Notes: generated by a model from the letters alone, not told the origin. Positions 53,009-61,144 are shown, counted from the first letter of the stretch. The stretch is 64,000 bases of DNA from Bacteroidales bacterium UBA1173 (GCA_002311655.1 DBYZ01000004.1:175252-239251), one strand, 5' to 3'. Program-made: numbers and translations.

Positions 53009-53322
53009 AACATTTCAAATTAATAATATCAACTGTATGTTTGCTGCTTGCTGCGTTTTGTTGTGTAAACAACATAGTCGAAACGCAGCAGGCGGCAACG
53101 CCTGAACCTTACATCAAGCCCGACTCCGCCTTCGTGAGCCAGTCGCTGGCGTTCGCCGAAGAGCATCAATGGGTGTCGTTCAACCTGTACCGTGCCGGTC
53201 ACCGCACCTACCTCTGGAACGACGTCTATTGCTTCCACGACATTTCATTCGAGGATAGGCAACACTATGTCGATTCGATAATGGCATGTAATAGCAAAAA
53301 GGCAACCATTGATTTTCAATGA
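53005..53322 (+). CDS. Small exported protein downstream of T9SS paralog B
   Basis: 105 residues. A hydrophobic signal-like N-terminus (MKHFKLIISTVCLLLAAFCC) may be a lipoprotein signal with Cys at 19 or 20. The rest is short (SAFVSQSLAFAEEHQWVSFNLYRAGHRTYLWNDVYCFHDISF) and unrecognised. The start overlaps the paralog B stop by ATGA. The last nine codons and the stop lie within the terminator stem at 53296-53333, which suggests a frame that has run into the terminator, perhaps a remnant of a longer gene. Confidence 0.55.
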   Translation: MKHFKLIISTVCLLLAAFCCVNNIVETQQAATPEPYIKPDSAFVSQSLAFAEEHQWVSFNLYRAGHRTYLWNDVYCFHDISFEDRQHYVDSIMACNSKKATIDFQ

Positions 53323-53333
53323 GTTGCCTTTTT
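53296..53333 (+). terminator. Strong intrinsic terminator after the paralog B operon
   Basis: AAAAAGGCAAC pairs with GTTGCCTTTTT, and the inner CATTGA with TCAATG, one A bulged, for a stem of about 17 bp with a T-run. The left A-run makes it usable on both strands, also for tRNA-Ala read from the other side. Confidence 0.92.
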
Positions 53334-53339
53334 TATTTG

Positions 53340-53412
53340 TGGAGCATAGGAGAATCGAACTCCTGACCTTTTGAATGCCATTCAAACGCTCTACCAACTG
53401 AGCTAATACCCC
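53340..53412 (-). tRNA. tRNA-Ala (anticodon GGC)
   Basis: The minus strand reads GGGGTAT ... ATGCTCC as the acceptor stem, with the G3:U70 pair that identifies alanine tRNAs. The D-arm carries GCTCAGTTGGTAGAGC, the anticodon loop has ATGGCAT (anticodon GGC) closed by TTTGA/TCAAA, and the T-arm has GTTCGATTC. The discriminator base is A (53340). CCA is not encoded. Confidence 0.95.
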
Positions 53413-53427
53413 TTTAGTTTTGCGGTG

Positions 53428-53435
53428 CAAAAATA
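53428..53435 (-). promoter_or_regulatory. -7 box TATTTTTG for tRNA-Ala
   Basis: A perfect box on the minus strand 15 nt upstream of the tRNA 5' end. Confidence 0.55.
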
Positions 53436-53473
53436 CACAATTTTTTGATACACCCGACAATTATTTTTCAAAA

Positions 53474-55042
53474 TTATTTCCGACGGCCTTTTCTGCGACC
53501 GTTTCCTTGGTCTTCAAGCACTTTTTTCGGTTTGCGGAAGATGTCGTTCGGGTCGACAGGACGCAGCTCGTCGAGCCACTCAAAGCCTTTAAGCACCTCG
53601 ATGCCAGGTTTCATTTTCTCTTTAGGATATAAGGTTTCGGTGGTCTTTTTGAAATATTTGATTCTGACAATCTGATTTTTCTCAATCTTGATGTCCATCG
53701 CCACGCTCTGCGACACGTTCACTCCTATCATCGAGCCGTCTTCCTCACGCAGCCAGTACACTGTCTCGGCATTGCCATCGTCATAGACATGGTCGAGTTC
53801 GTTATCCTTGAAATAGGCTATCATCGTCTTGCCTTTGATTTGGTTGAAGCCCTCGATGGTGTCCTTTTGGATGATGAATCCATTTGGATAAAGCAGCACG
53901 CTGTCGATGGCTTTTCTCGCAATCACGATATTGATGGAGTCGCCGCGCAGCTGGCTGTTTTCAGCCCAAACTATAGGCTCGCGTCGCATCTTGGCACATG
54001 AATCGGCGATGTAATAGTTCAACGAATCGCATTTTCCTTGGATGTCGCGACGATAGAAACGCACATTATAATAAGCCAGCATCCGCTCAGCCTTCTGCGT
54101 CACTGTATCCATGAAGAAAAACAGCGTGTCGGAATGCAGATAAAGCGTGTCTTTGTCAGCAAAATAAAGCGCTCGCACGCTGTCAGTGACGTAACTCTTA
54201 CCCAGTTTCTTCCACATCTCGGCATAGTTGCCTTCCACAATCGCCTTGTTGACCGTGTCTTCGATAATAACGTTGCTCATCGCCTTCGCGAAATCGGCTT
54301 TCTTATCGTAAAACATTGTGTCAGAAGTGATTGAGTAGCCCTGATTGCTCAAAGTGGCACGCTTGTCGAGATATGCGATGTCGTTTTTCGCGTCGTACCA
54401 GCCGTAGTTGCCTACAAGGACATTATCATCATAATAAATTGTCGTCGGACCGAAGAAATACATCTTCTCTTCTTGGATACGATACTCCAAAGTATCAGTA
54501 AACATTCGGCTTTTCGGCGTTGTCACCACCACGTCGGTACGGAAATACGCCACCTGGATGTCATCGCGGTAATAACCTTTGCGTGACACGAGGTTCTTGT
54601 CGTTGCGTGTGATGGAGCCATGACGCGGATAAGTGGCGAGATGCTTATTCCTATCATACGTCATGTAATTGGTTTTCAACACCGTAGAGTCATCTTTGAG
54701 GATGACGTTGTCGAACAGCTCCGCAAATTTTATATCTCCGGAGTACTTACATTTGTCGCTGAAGATATCCGTCGAGTCGTTCACAATGATATGGACATGC
54801 CCGTAGCCGTCGAAGTAACGCGTTTTCTCGTTGAAATGCGCGCTGTCGCTATAAAAATACGCCGAATCCTGACGCAGTGCCACGTTTCCGATAAGACGTT
54901 CCACATTCTTTCCAAACGACTCATCATAAATCTGATGGTCGGCGTGAACGATATGGACAAAAGTCTTGCTCTTCTGCTGCGCCGCTAGGGTTTGACAGAA
55001 AAGCAAGACAATTATTAGAAATGTGGTTTTTAAAAGGCGCAT
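53474..55042 (-). CDS. OstA/LptA-like lipopolysaccharide transport protein
   Basis: 522 residues with a signal peptide (MRLLKTTFLIIVLLFCQTLAAQ). OstA/LptA-like beta-jellyroll repeats run through the protein (VERLIGNVALRQDSAYFYSDSAHFNEKTRYFDGYGHVHI; DNVILKDDSTVLKTNYMTYDRN; YFFGPTTIYYDDNVLVGNYG). It should bridge the periplasm and carry LPS to an LptD-like barrel, such as the one at 36098. It is far longer than E. coli LptA, as is usual in Bacteroidota. The C-terminus is very basic (NGRRKGRRK). It starts 1 base after the buk stop, so it is at the end of the buk-ptb operon. Confidence 0.82.
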   Translation of the reverse strand: MRLLKTTFLIIVLLFCQTLAAQQKSKTFVHIVHADHQIYDESFGKNVERLIGNVALRQDSAYFYSDSAHFNEKTRYFDGYGHVHIIVNDSTDIFSDKCKYSGDIKFAELFDNVILKDDSTVLKTNYMTYDRNKHLATYPRHGSITRNDKNLVSRKGYYRDDIQVAYFRTDVVVTTPKSRMFTDTLEYRIQEEKMYFFGPTTIYYDDNVLVGNYGWYDAKNDIAYLDKRATLSNQGYSITSDTMFYDKKADFAKAMSNVIIEDTVNKAIVEGNYAEMWKKLGKSYVTDSVRALYFADKDTLYLHSDTLFFFMDTVTQKAERMLAYYNVRFYRRDIQGKCDSLNYYIADSCAKMRREPIVWAENSQLRGDSINIVIARKAIDSVLLYPNGFIIQKDTIEGFNQIKGKTMIAYFKDNELDHVYDDGNAETVYWLREEDGSMIGVNVSQSVAMDIKIEKNQIVRIKYFKKTTETLYPKEKMKPGIEVLKGFEWLDELRPVDPNDIFRKPKKVLEDQGNGRRKGRRK

Positions 55043-55043
55043 T

Positions 55044-56114
55044 TTATTTATAATCCTGTGCCTTAGCCTCGCCAGACAGCACCATGATGCCGTTCAATGC
55101 GAGGGCGAGCATCTCGTCTTCACCTGGATAACGGTAGACTGGAGCGATCTTCTTGACATGTTCTTCGATGATGCTGCAGAAGGTCTTGTCGTAAGCCATA
55201 CCGCCTGTGATGAAGATGCCGTCGACGTCCATGTCGAGAGCTGATGCTGCGAGACCGCCGATTTCCTTGGCGACCTGGTAAGCCATGGCGCGGTACACCT
55301 TCTCCCATTCTTTGTTGCCAGCCTTCACAGCGTTCTCAACCTCGAGAGCGTCGTTGGTGCCGAGATATGCCACGAAACCGCCTTGGCCTTTAAGCATGAG
55401 GTCGACATCTTTCTTGGTGTATTTGCCGCTGAAGCAGGCTTTCATCAATGGACCTGACGGAAGAGCGCCTGAGCGTTCAGGTGTGAAAGGACCGTCGCCG
55501 TTCAAAGCGTTGTTGACGTCAACCACGCGACCGTGTTTGTGGGCACCGACAGAGATACCGCCGCCGAGATGCACACCGATAAGGTTGAGTTCTTCGTATT
55601 TCTTGCCGACAGCAGCAGCGTGCTGACGTGCAATCATCTTCTGGTTCAAGGCGTGGAAGATAGAGATACGTGGGAACAGCGGGTGACCCGAGAAACGTGC
55701 CAGATCTTCCATCTCGTCGACCACGACAGGGTCGGCAATGTAAGCCTTCACGCCGTATTCCTTGGCGATGTCGTTAGCGATGAGACCGCCGAGGTTGCAG
55801 GCATGCTCGCCATACGAAGCGGCTTTGAGGTCACGGAGCATAGGCTCATTCACCTCGTAGACGCCTGATGTCAATGGGTGGAGCAGACCGCCACGGCCTA
55901 CCACAGCGCTGAGACCGTTGATGTCAACGCCTTCGTTTTTCAACTCATTGAGAATCACTTCTTTACGATAAGAAAACTGATCAGCGATCTTATCGAATTT
56001 AGCCAAGTCTTCAACAGAATGTTTGATATTCTTCTTGAACACCTGTTCCTTGTCATTGAAAACAGCAACTTTCGTTGATGTCGAGCCTGGGTTTATGATT
56101 AAAAGTTTATACAT
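55044..56114 (-). CDS. buk: Butyrate kinase
   Basis: 356 residues, normal for Buk. ASKHA-fold motifs: INPGSTSTKVAVF at the N-terminus, HLGGGISVGAHKHGRVVDVNNALNGDGPFTPERSG in the middle, and DGIFITGGMAYDKTF near the end. It makes butyrate and ATP from butyryl phosphate and ADP, the last step of a butyrate fermentation route. Follows ptb after 11 bases; the two work in sequence. Related branched-chain acyl kinases cannot be excluded. Confidence 0.94.
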   Translation of the reverse strand: MYKLLIINPGSTSTKVAVFNDKEQVFKKNIKHSVEDLAKFDKIADQFSYRKEVILNELKNEGVDINGLSAVVGRGGLLHPLTSGVYEVNEPMLRDLKAASYGEHACNLGGLIANDIAKEYGVKAYIADPVVVDEMEDLARFSGHPLFPRISIFHALNQKMIARQHAAAVGKKYEELNLIGVHLGGGISVGAHKHGRVVDVNNALNGDGPFTPERSGALPSGPLMKACFSGKYTKKDVDLMLKGQGGFVAYLGTNDALEVENAVKAGNKEWEKVYRAMAYQVAKEIGGLAASALDMDVDGIFITGGMAYDKTFCSIIEEHVKKIAPVYRYPGEDEMLALALNGIMVLSGEAKAQDYK

Positions 56115-56126
56115 ATCAATGAATTT

Positions 56127-57032
56127 TTATTTTGCCAACAATGCGGCAATTGCTATTGAATATAATTTTGTCTTCGATGTGTCGCCACGTGAGCTGAGCA
56201 CGCAAGGAACCTTGGCGCCCATGAGCATTGCTCCGACTTCTGATTTGTCGAACTTGGTGCAGCATTTGTAGAACACGTTGGAGCTCTCGAGGTTAGGGAA
56301 CACGAGGCAGTCGGCGTCGCCAGCCACTGGGCTGTTCATGCCTTTGATCTTTGCTGTCTCGGCGTCGCATGCGAGGTCGAGTGAGATAGGGCCTTCCACC
56401 ATGCAGCCTTTGATTTGGCCACGTTCAGCCATCTTGGCGATGACAGCAGCGTCGACGCATGCCGGGATGCCGGCGCTCATCTGCTCGGTGGCTGTCACCA
56501 TAGCGACTTTCGGGCAGCTGACGCCCAATGCTTTAGAAACTGTTGTCACATATTTCAAGATAGTCTGTTTCTGCTTGAGGTCCGGCAACGGGATGATGGC
56601 GCAGTCAGATGCAACGAGAAGCTTGTGGTAGTTAGGGTTCTCGATGACGGCGACGTGTGCCAGTGTGACGTTCGGAGGGCAGAGACCGCGTTCCTTGTTA
56701 AGGATAGCGCGCATGTATTTGTCGGTCGGGAGAAGGCCTTTCATGAGGATGTCGCCTTCGCCGCGGTTGATGAGGTCGCATGCCAAAGCAGCAGCCTTCA
56801 CGTCGTCTTTTTCCTCGACGATGTTGAACTTGTTGATGTCGATGCCTTCAGCTTTGCAGACTTCAGCGATTCTCGCCGGGTCGCCGATGAGTGTGGCGTC
56901 GATGAGACCGTTGTCGACAGCGTCGTTAACAGCGCAGATTGTGTGATCGTCCATAGCGTAAGCTGCTACAAGACGTTTCTTTGGACGGCTCTTCAGCACG
57001 TCGAACATTTCGTTTAATTTCTTGATTTCCAT
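56127..57032 (-). CDS. ptb: Phosphate butyryltransferase
   Basis: 301 residues, normal length. Motifs: KKRLVAAYAMDDHTICAV, DILMKGLLPTDKYMRAIL, KVAMVTATEQMSAGIPACVDAAV and CLVFPNLESSNVFYKC. It converts acyl-CoA (butyryl or branched-chain) and phosphate to acyl phosphate, feeding butyrate kinase. It may be cotranscribed with the acyl-CoA dehydrogenase, but a palindromic repeat lies in the intergenic region between them. Confidence 0.93.
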   Translation of the reverse strand: MEIKKLNEMFDVLKSRPKKRLVAAYAMDDHTICAVNDAVDNGLIDATLIGDPARIAEVCKAEGIDINKFNIVEEKDDVKAAALACDLINRGEGDILMKGLLPTDKYMRAILNKERGLCPPNVTLAHVAVIENPNYHKLLVASDCAIIPLPDLKQKQTILKYVTTVSKALGVSCPKVAMVTATEQMSAGIPACVDAAVIAKMAERGQIKGCMVEGPISLDLACDAETAKIKGMNSPVAGDADCLVFPNLESSNVFYKCCTKFDKSEVGAMLMGAKVPCVLSSRGDTSKTKLYSIAIAALLAK

Positions 57033-57084
57033 TTGTTTAACGTTTAATATTTTAACTAATTTGTATTATTCTTTTTTGTTTGAG

Positions 57085-57168
57085 ATTTCTCCATTCCGCT
57101 TCGCTTCAGTCGAAATGACGGGATAGAACGTCATTTCGAGCGACCGCAGGGAGTCGAGAAATCTCCTG
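57085..57168. repeat. 84-bp palindromic intergenic repeat element
   Basis: Outer arms GAGATTTCTC (57085-57094) and GAGAAATCTC (57159-57168) and inner arms TCGAAATGACG and CGTCATTTCGA are exact reverse complements, with further paired CG-rich parts between (CCGCTTCGCTTCAG opposite GCGACCGCAGGGAG, partly). The CGTCATTTCGAGCGACCGCAGGGAGTC-type sequence is familiar from dispersed Bacteroidota repeats. It sits between the acyl-CoA dehydrogenase and ptb genes. Confidence 0.85.
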
Positions 57169-57171
57169 CAC

Positions 57172-58314
57172 TCAGCATCCTATATATCTTGATATCACCA
57201 ATTTCAAAATCTCGCTTGTTCCCTCGCCTATTTGCAGTATGCGTTGGTCACGGTAGAAGCGCTCCATGTTGAAATCTTTGAGCAGGCCGTGGCCTCCCAT
57301 CACCTGGACAGCTTTGTCGCACACCTCAGCGGCTACCATCGAGCAGTAGAGCTTCGCCATAGCTGCTTCTTTGCCGAACGGCAGATGAGCGTCTTTCATG
57401 CGGCAGGCCTTGTAAAGGAGCTCGCGTGCCGCCTCGATCTTCATCGCCATCTCAGCCAGCATGAAGCTGACAGCCTGGAACTTGCAGATAGGCTTGCCAA
57501 ACTGCTCGCGCTGCTTCGAATATTCGAGAGCCATCTCGTAGGCACCCTGTGCGCAGCCGAGACCCATCGCGCCGATGCTGAGACGACCTCCGTCGAGTGT
57601 CGCCAGCATGATATGTGAGCCGTCGCCTGGCTTTCCGAGAATGTTGGCCTCGCTGAGTTTAACGTTGTTAAACTTCAGCTCGCCAGTGTTCGAGGCACGC
57701 CACATCATCTTGCGATCCATCGGACGCTGTGTGAAGCCTGGAATGGTGTTCTCTATCAGAAAAGCGGTAAACTCAGGCTTACCGTTGCTCTCTCCGCTAA
57801 TGACCTGAATGGTGCTTCCCAACGTCATCGGGGTGGCGCTGTTGGTGATAAAAATCTTTGAGCCATTGACAACCCACTGATTATCAACGAGTTTTGCCGT
57901 CGATTTCGTGCCACGCGAGTCGCAGCCCGCTGTCTCCTCGGTGAGACCGAAGCCCCACAGATGGTCTTTGCACAGACGAGGCAGATATTTTTCTTTCTGT
58001 TCTTTTGTTCCGTAGTCTTTTATCGGACCGATGCCTAATGAGTTGTCGGCAGCGATGGTGGCTGCTGTGGAGCCGTCGACACGTGCAAGTTCCTCAACAG
58101 CAATGATATACGACAAAGTGTCGAGTTCCTGACCGCCGTATTCCTTCGGGACGCACATGCCCAGAAGTCCGAGCTGACCCATCTTCTTGGTCAGTTCCAC
58201 GTCGAATTTCTCATTCTCATCGTTGAACGCCGCCACTGGTTTCACCTCTTTCTCAGCGAAATCACGCACTTTGGCGCGCAGTTCGATCTGTTTTTCTGTC
58301 AATCCGAAATTCAT
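57172..58314 (-). CDS. Acyl-CoA dehydrogenase
   Basis: 380 residues. Motifs: MCVPKEYGGQELDTL, GFGLTEETAGCDSRGTKSTA, WVVNGSKIFITNSATP, and QIGEGTSEILKL with the catalytic Glu in GEGTSE. It oxidises short- or branched-chain acyl-CoA to enoyl-CoA using FAD and an electron-transfer flavoprotein. The Glu position in the C-terminal helix is that of butyryl- and short-chain enzymes, not of the isovaleryl type. The start overlaps the biotin carboxylase stop by ATGA; the two may form a pathway with ptb and buk. The precise substrate is unknown. Confidence 0.93.
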   Translation of the reverse strand: MNFGLTEKQIELRAKVRDFAEKEVKPVAAFNDENEKFDVELTKKMGQLGLLGMCVPKEYGGQELDTLSYIIAVEELARVDGSTAATIAADNSLGIGPIKDYGTKEQKEKYLPRLCKDHLWGFGLTEETAGCDSRGTKSTAKLVDNQWVVNGSKIFITNSATPMTLGSTIQVISGESNGKPEFTAFLIENTIPGFTQRPMDRKMMWRASNTGELKFNNVKLSEANILGKPGDGSHIMLATLDGGRLSIGAMGLGCAQGAYEMALEYSKQREQFGKPICKFQAVSFMLAEMAMKIEAARELLYKACRMKDAHLPFGKEAAMAKLYCSMVAAEVCDKAVQVMGGHGLLKDFNMERFYRDQRILQIGEGTSEILKLVISRYIGC

Positions 58315-60293
58315 ATTCCAAGTTCTATTAAGACTGTTTTCGTATCTACTTTTTCACCCTCTTTAACATTGATTTTCAAGACTTTAGCATCACCTTTCGC
58401 CACGATGTTGTTTTCCATCTTCATAGCCTCCACGATGCAGAGGATGGTGCCGTAATGCACCTCGTCGCCTTCTTTCACGTTGATTTTCATCACGTTACCT
58501 GGCATTGGCGAGAAGAACTTCATGTCGTCGCCAGCCACGTCGGTATGCGAGTAGTCTTTCATGTCGTTGAGCTGGTCCTCACGACGACAGATGAAATCCA
58601 GTCCGCGCAGATGCACGCAATAGTCGTGATGCGGTGTTTGCGACACAAACACCGGCTCGGTGCGGCCGTTGATAATCACCTTTTGCACATCGCCATTCTG
58701 CGAAAGCATTACAGAATAAGGCTTTCCGTTGATGACGCACTCGAGGTTCTTGCCAGACAGACGGTTGATTTGCACCTTCATCGACTGACCTTCCACGGTG
58801 ACGTTAAGCGACATCTGGAAACGCCAGTAACCTATTGAGTTCCAGACATCTGCGGTATTCTGACGGTTGTTGAAGTCATGGAAGAGGAACAACGCCGCCA
58901 CATCTTCTTTCTTGATGTTTTCGCGTGCCTGACGCATGGTTGCAACGAGCTCTTCCTGATGTTTCCCGCAATATGAGGTGTCGATTTTATTATTTGTAAA
59001 ATCTTGATTATCAATGATACTTTGCAGATAAGGGATATTCGTCTTATCCGTCTGCACAATATATTCCTTGAGTGCCCGACGAGTTATCTCGATGGCTTCG
59101 TCGCGAGTCTTGCCGTAGCAAATCAGCTTGGCGATCATCGGGTCGTAACTGTCGGATATTGTGCATGGTCCGTCGATGCTACTGTCGATACGCACGCCAC
59201 GCATCAGAGGCTCGTGATAGAGCGTCACCTCGCCGGCGGCAGGCAGGAATCCGTTCTCGGGATCCTCAGCATACACACGGCATTCGATGGCGTGTCCTTT
59301 GTCTTGAATCATATCTTGCGTCCAGCCCATCTCCTTGCCTCTCGCAATGCGGATCTGCTCCTCCACGATGTCGATGCCAGTACGCTGCTCCGTGACAGGA
59401 TGCTCCACCTGGATTCGGGTGTTCATCTCGAGGAAATAGAAGTTGAGGTCGTTGTCGACGAGAAACTCGACAGTGCCTGCGTTTTTATAACCCACTGCTT
59501 TACAGAGGTTTACGGCAGTCTCGCAAATAGCCTGACGTTTCTCAGGAGTCAATGTCGGCGACGGCGATTCTTCAATAATTTTCTGGTAGCGACGTTGCAC
59601 CGAGCATTCGCGTTCGAAGAGATGAATCACGTTGCCGTAATGGTCGGCAAGAATCTGCACCTCGATATGGCGCGGGTTCTCGAAATATTGCTCCACATAG
59701 ACCGTGCCGTCGCCGAAGTATTTCAGTGCCTCGCGCGATGCCGTTTCGAGCTCGTTTTGTAATGAATCTTTGGAGCGCACAATGTGCATACCCTTGCCTC
59801 CGCCGCCTGCCGCCGCTTTGATGAGGACAGGATAAGGTAGCCCATCAGCTTGAGCCAGGATGTCTTTCACGTCACCGGTAACGCCTGTCGTCACTGGTAT
59901 TCCGTGTGATTTCGCAAACTCACGGGCAGCTATTTTATTACCCATGAGACGCATGGTGTCGGCGTCTGGGCCGATGAAGATGATATTGTTGTTTGCGCAT
60001 GCCTCGGCGAGCTCGGGGCTCTCTGAGAGGAAGCCGTAGCCAGGGTGTATGGCGTCGGCGCCGGTGTCGAGGGCAGCGTCGATAATCTTCTGGATATTGA
60101 GATAAGTGTCGCGAAGTGCGCCGTTGCCGAGTGGTCGGGCTTCGTCAGCGAGACGGCAGTGTAGCGCATCGGCGTCGTTGTCGGCATAGATAGCTACCGA
60201 GTTGATACTCAGCTTCTTAAGCGTTCGAATCACTCTTACCGCGATCTCACCACGCCCCGCGACAAGTACTTTATGAATCTTCTTAGATGGCAT
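58311..60293 (-). CDS. Biotin-dependent acyl-CoA carboxylase alpha subunit (biotin carboxylase plus BCCP)
   Basis: 660 residues. The biotin carboxylase domain spans about 1-450 (VLVAGRGEIAVRVIRTLKKL; KAAAGGGGKGMHIV; EMNTRIQVEHPVTE). A middle beta domain follows, then a C-terminal biotinyl domain with VEAMKMENNIV, whose Lys carries biotin. It belongs with propionyl- or methylcrotonyl-CoA carboxylase alpha subunits. No carboxyltransferase (beta) gene lies in the window, so the substrate cannot be assigned. With the acyl-CoA dehydrogenase it suggests branched-chain or short-chain acyl-CoA metabolism. A -7 box TAATTTTG (60310-60317) lies 16 nt upstream. Confidence 0.93.
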   Translation of the reverse strand: MPSKKIHKVLVAGRGEIAVRVIRTLKKLSINSVAIYADNDADALHCRLADEARPLGNGALRDTYLNIQKIIDAALDTGADAIHPGYGFLSESPELAEACANNNIIFIGPDADTMRLMGNKIAAREFAKSHGIPVTTGVTGDVKDILAQADGLPYPVLIKAAAGGGGKGMHIVRSKDSLQNELETASREALKYFGDGTVYVEQYFENPRHIEVQILADHYGNVIHLFERECSVQRRYQKIIEESPSPTLTPEKRQAICETAVNLCKAVGYKNAGTVEFLVDNDLNFYFLEMNTRIQVEHPVTEQRTGIDIVEEQIRIARGKEMGWTQDMIQDKGHAIECRVYAEDPENGFLPAAGEVTLYHEPLMRGVRIDSSIDGPCTISDSYDPMIAKLICYGKTRDEAIEITRRALKEYIVQTDKTNIPYLQSIIDNQDFTNNKIDTSYCGKHQEELVATMRQARENIKKEDVAALFLFHDFNNRQNTADVWNSIGYWRFQMSLNVTVEGQSMKVQINRLSGKNLECVINGKPYSVMLSQNGDVQKVIINGRTEPVFVSQTPHHDYCVHLRGLDFICRREDQLNDMKDYSHTDVAGDDMKFFSPMPGNVMKINVKEGDEVHYGTILCIVEAMKMENNIVAKGDAKVLKINVKEGEKVDTKTVLIELGI

Positions 60294-60309
60294 AATTTAT
60301 AATTCCGTG

Positions 60310-60317
60310 CAAAATTA
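60310..60317 (-). promoter_or_regulatory. -7 box TAATTTTG for the carboxylase/dehydrogenase genes
   Basis: A perfect box on the minus strand 16 nt before the ATG at 60293. Confidence 0.55.
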
Positions 60318-60390
60318 CAAAAATTATATTGATTATGCAAGAAGAAAAAGAGATACTTTTTTCTTGACAAAAAAGTATCCAAAAAGTCAA

Positions 60391-60536
60391 GGCCCGAATA
60401 AAACGGCCCCCCGCTGCAGCCGTCCTAAGGCGGTGATTCTCATGGCTGTGTGTAGAGATTTCTTCGAAATCGACCATCCTTGAGTATCAACGCCTTAGCC
60501 CGGCTTTTTGGCCATCGCTGCCCCGCGATTCGGGCC
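60391..60536. repeat. GC-rich nested inverted-repeat element, possible structured RNA or mobile repeat
   Basis: Three nested pairings: GGCCCGAAT (60391-60399) with ATTCGGGCC (60528-60536), perfect; CTAAGGCGGTGAT (60425-60437) with ATCAACGCCTTAG (60486-60498), one mismatch; and a central hairpin GATTTC-TTC-GAAATC (60457-60471), with extra helices (CTCA/TGAG, ATGG/CCAT). It is markedly GC-rich against AT-rich flanks in the 355-bp gap 60294-60648. No open frame is convincing. A further GC-rich tail runs to about 60575. Confidence 0.65.
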
Positions 60537-60620
60537 TGGCCCGCGCACCGCAAAGCAATCTGGGGGCGAAACCAATGATAAAAAATATCAAAAAAGTTAT
60601 CAATATTTATTAATTATTAG

Positions 60621-60628
60621 TAATTTTG
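60621..60628 (+). promoter_or_regulatory. -7 box TAATTTTG for parDE
   Basis: A perfect box 20 nt before the ATG at 60649. Confidence 0.55.
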
Positions 60629-60648
60629 CATCGAAAAATTTAAAGAAT

Positions 60649-60915
60649 ATGAAAACAACATCAGTAGCTTTAGGCAGTTATTTTGACGAGTTTATTGCCT
60701 CTATCATTCAAACCGGTAGGTATAACAACGCCAGCGAAGTAGTACGTGCAGGACTTCGTCTTTTGGAAGAACAAGAGCAGCAAGTGGCGCAATTGAGAAG
60801 TGCCATTCGCGATGGAATTGAAAGTGGCCGGAACGACAATTTTGACCCTGAAACCAATTTGAACCAATTAAAAGCCAAAAATTATAGGAATAGAGATATG
60901 GATTTACATGGTTGA
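60649..60915 (+). CDS. parD: ParD-like antitoxin (type II)
   Basis: 88 residues starting MKTTSVALGSYFDEFIASII. The ribbon-helix-helix region with GRYNNASEVVRAGLRLLEEQEQQ is typical of the ParD/CC2985 antitoxin family. It should dimerise, bind its own promoter, and neutralise ParE. The C-terminus reads QLKAKNYRNRDMDLHG, longer than the usual end near QLKAK, as if the frame continued into sequence that once belonged to parE. The longer upstream frame is rejected because it runs through the GC-rich element and the promoter. Confidence 0.87.
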   Translation: MKTTSVALGSYFDEFIASIIQTGRYNNASEVVRAGLRLLEEQEQQVAQLRSAIRDGIESGRNDNFDPETNLNQLKAKNYRNRDMDLHG

Positions 60916-61144
60916 CACATGGTCGGAATCGCAAGCCGACGCTTATTATCGCGATTTGATTGAGGCAATTCAGGATGTCACTGAGCATCCAACATATCTT
61001 AACAGAAAATACGATGAGATTCTTATCGGATTATATTGCCATAAATGCAATAAGCATTTGATTTTCTATCATTTAGTTGATGATGAAATCGAAGTGATTA
61101 GAATTCTTCATCAGAAAATGGATATTTATTCGAAGTTTGGTTAA
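60908..61144 (+). pseudogene. ParE-like toxin lacking its N-terminus
   Basis: 78 residues from the ATG at 60908. The visible part (TWSESQADAYYRDLIEAIQDV, EILIGLYCHKCNKHLIFYHLVDDEIEVIRILHQKMD) matches the middle and end of ParE toxins. About 15-20 residues at the N-terminus are missing. Upstream in frame the codons read IEIWIYMVDTW, which fits the DIWxYTxxTW motif of ParE, but there is no ATG before an in-frame stop at 60869-60871. This points to a short deletion or frameshift at the parD-parE junction. The gene could still be translated from 60908, or be dead. Confidence 0.7.

Noticed and set aside
24658..53322. T9SS core machinery (PorK, L, M, N, P, T, U) near the cargo genes
   Set aside because: None of the frames matches these; only a PorV-like protein at 4421 is related, so the machinery must lie elsewhere.
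60508..60648. A 47-codon extension of the ParD frame through the GC-rich element
   Set aside because: The typical ParD start MKTTSVALGSYFDEF is at 60649 with a -7 box at 60621; the upstream codons are not family-like.
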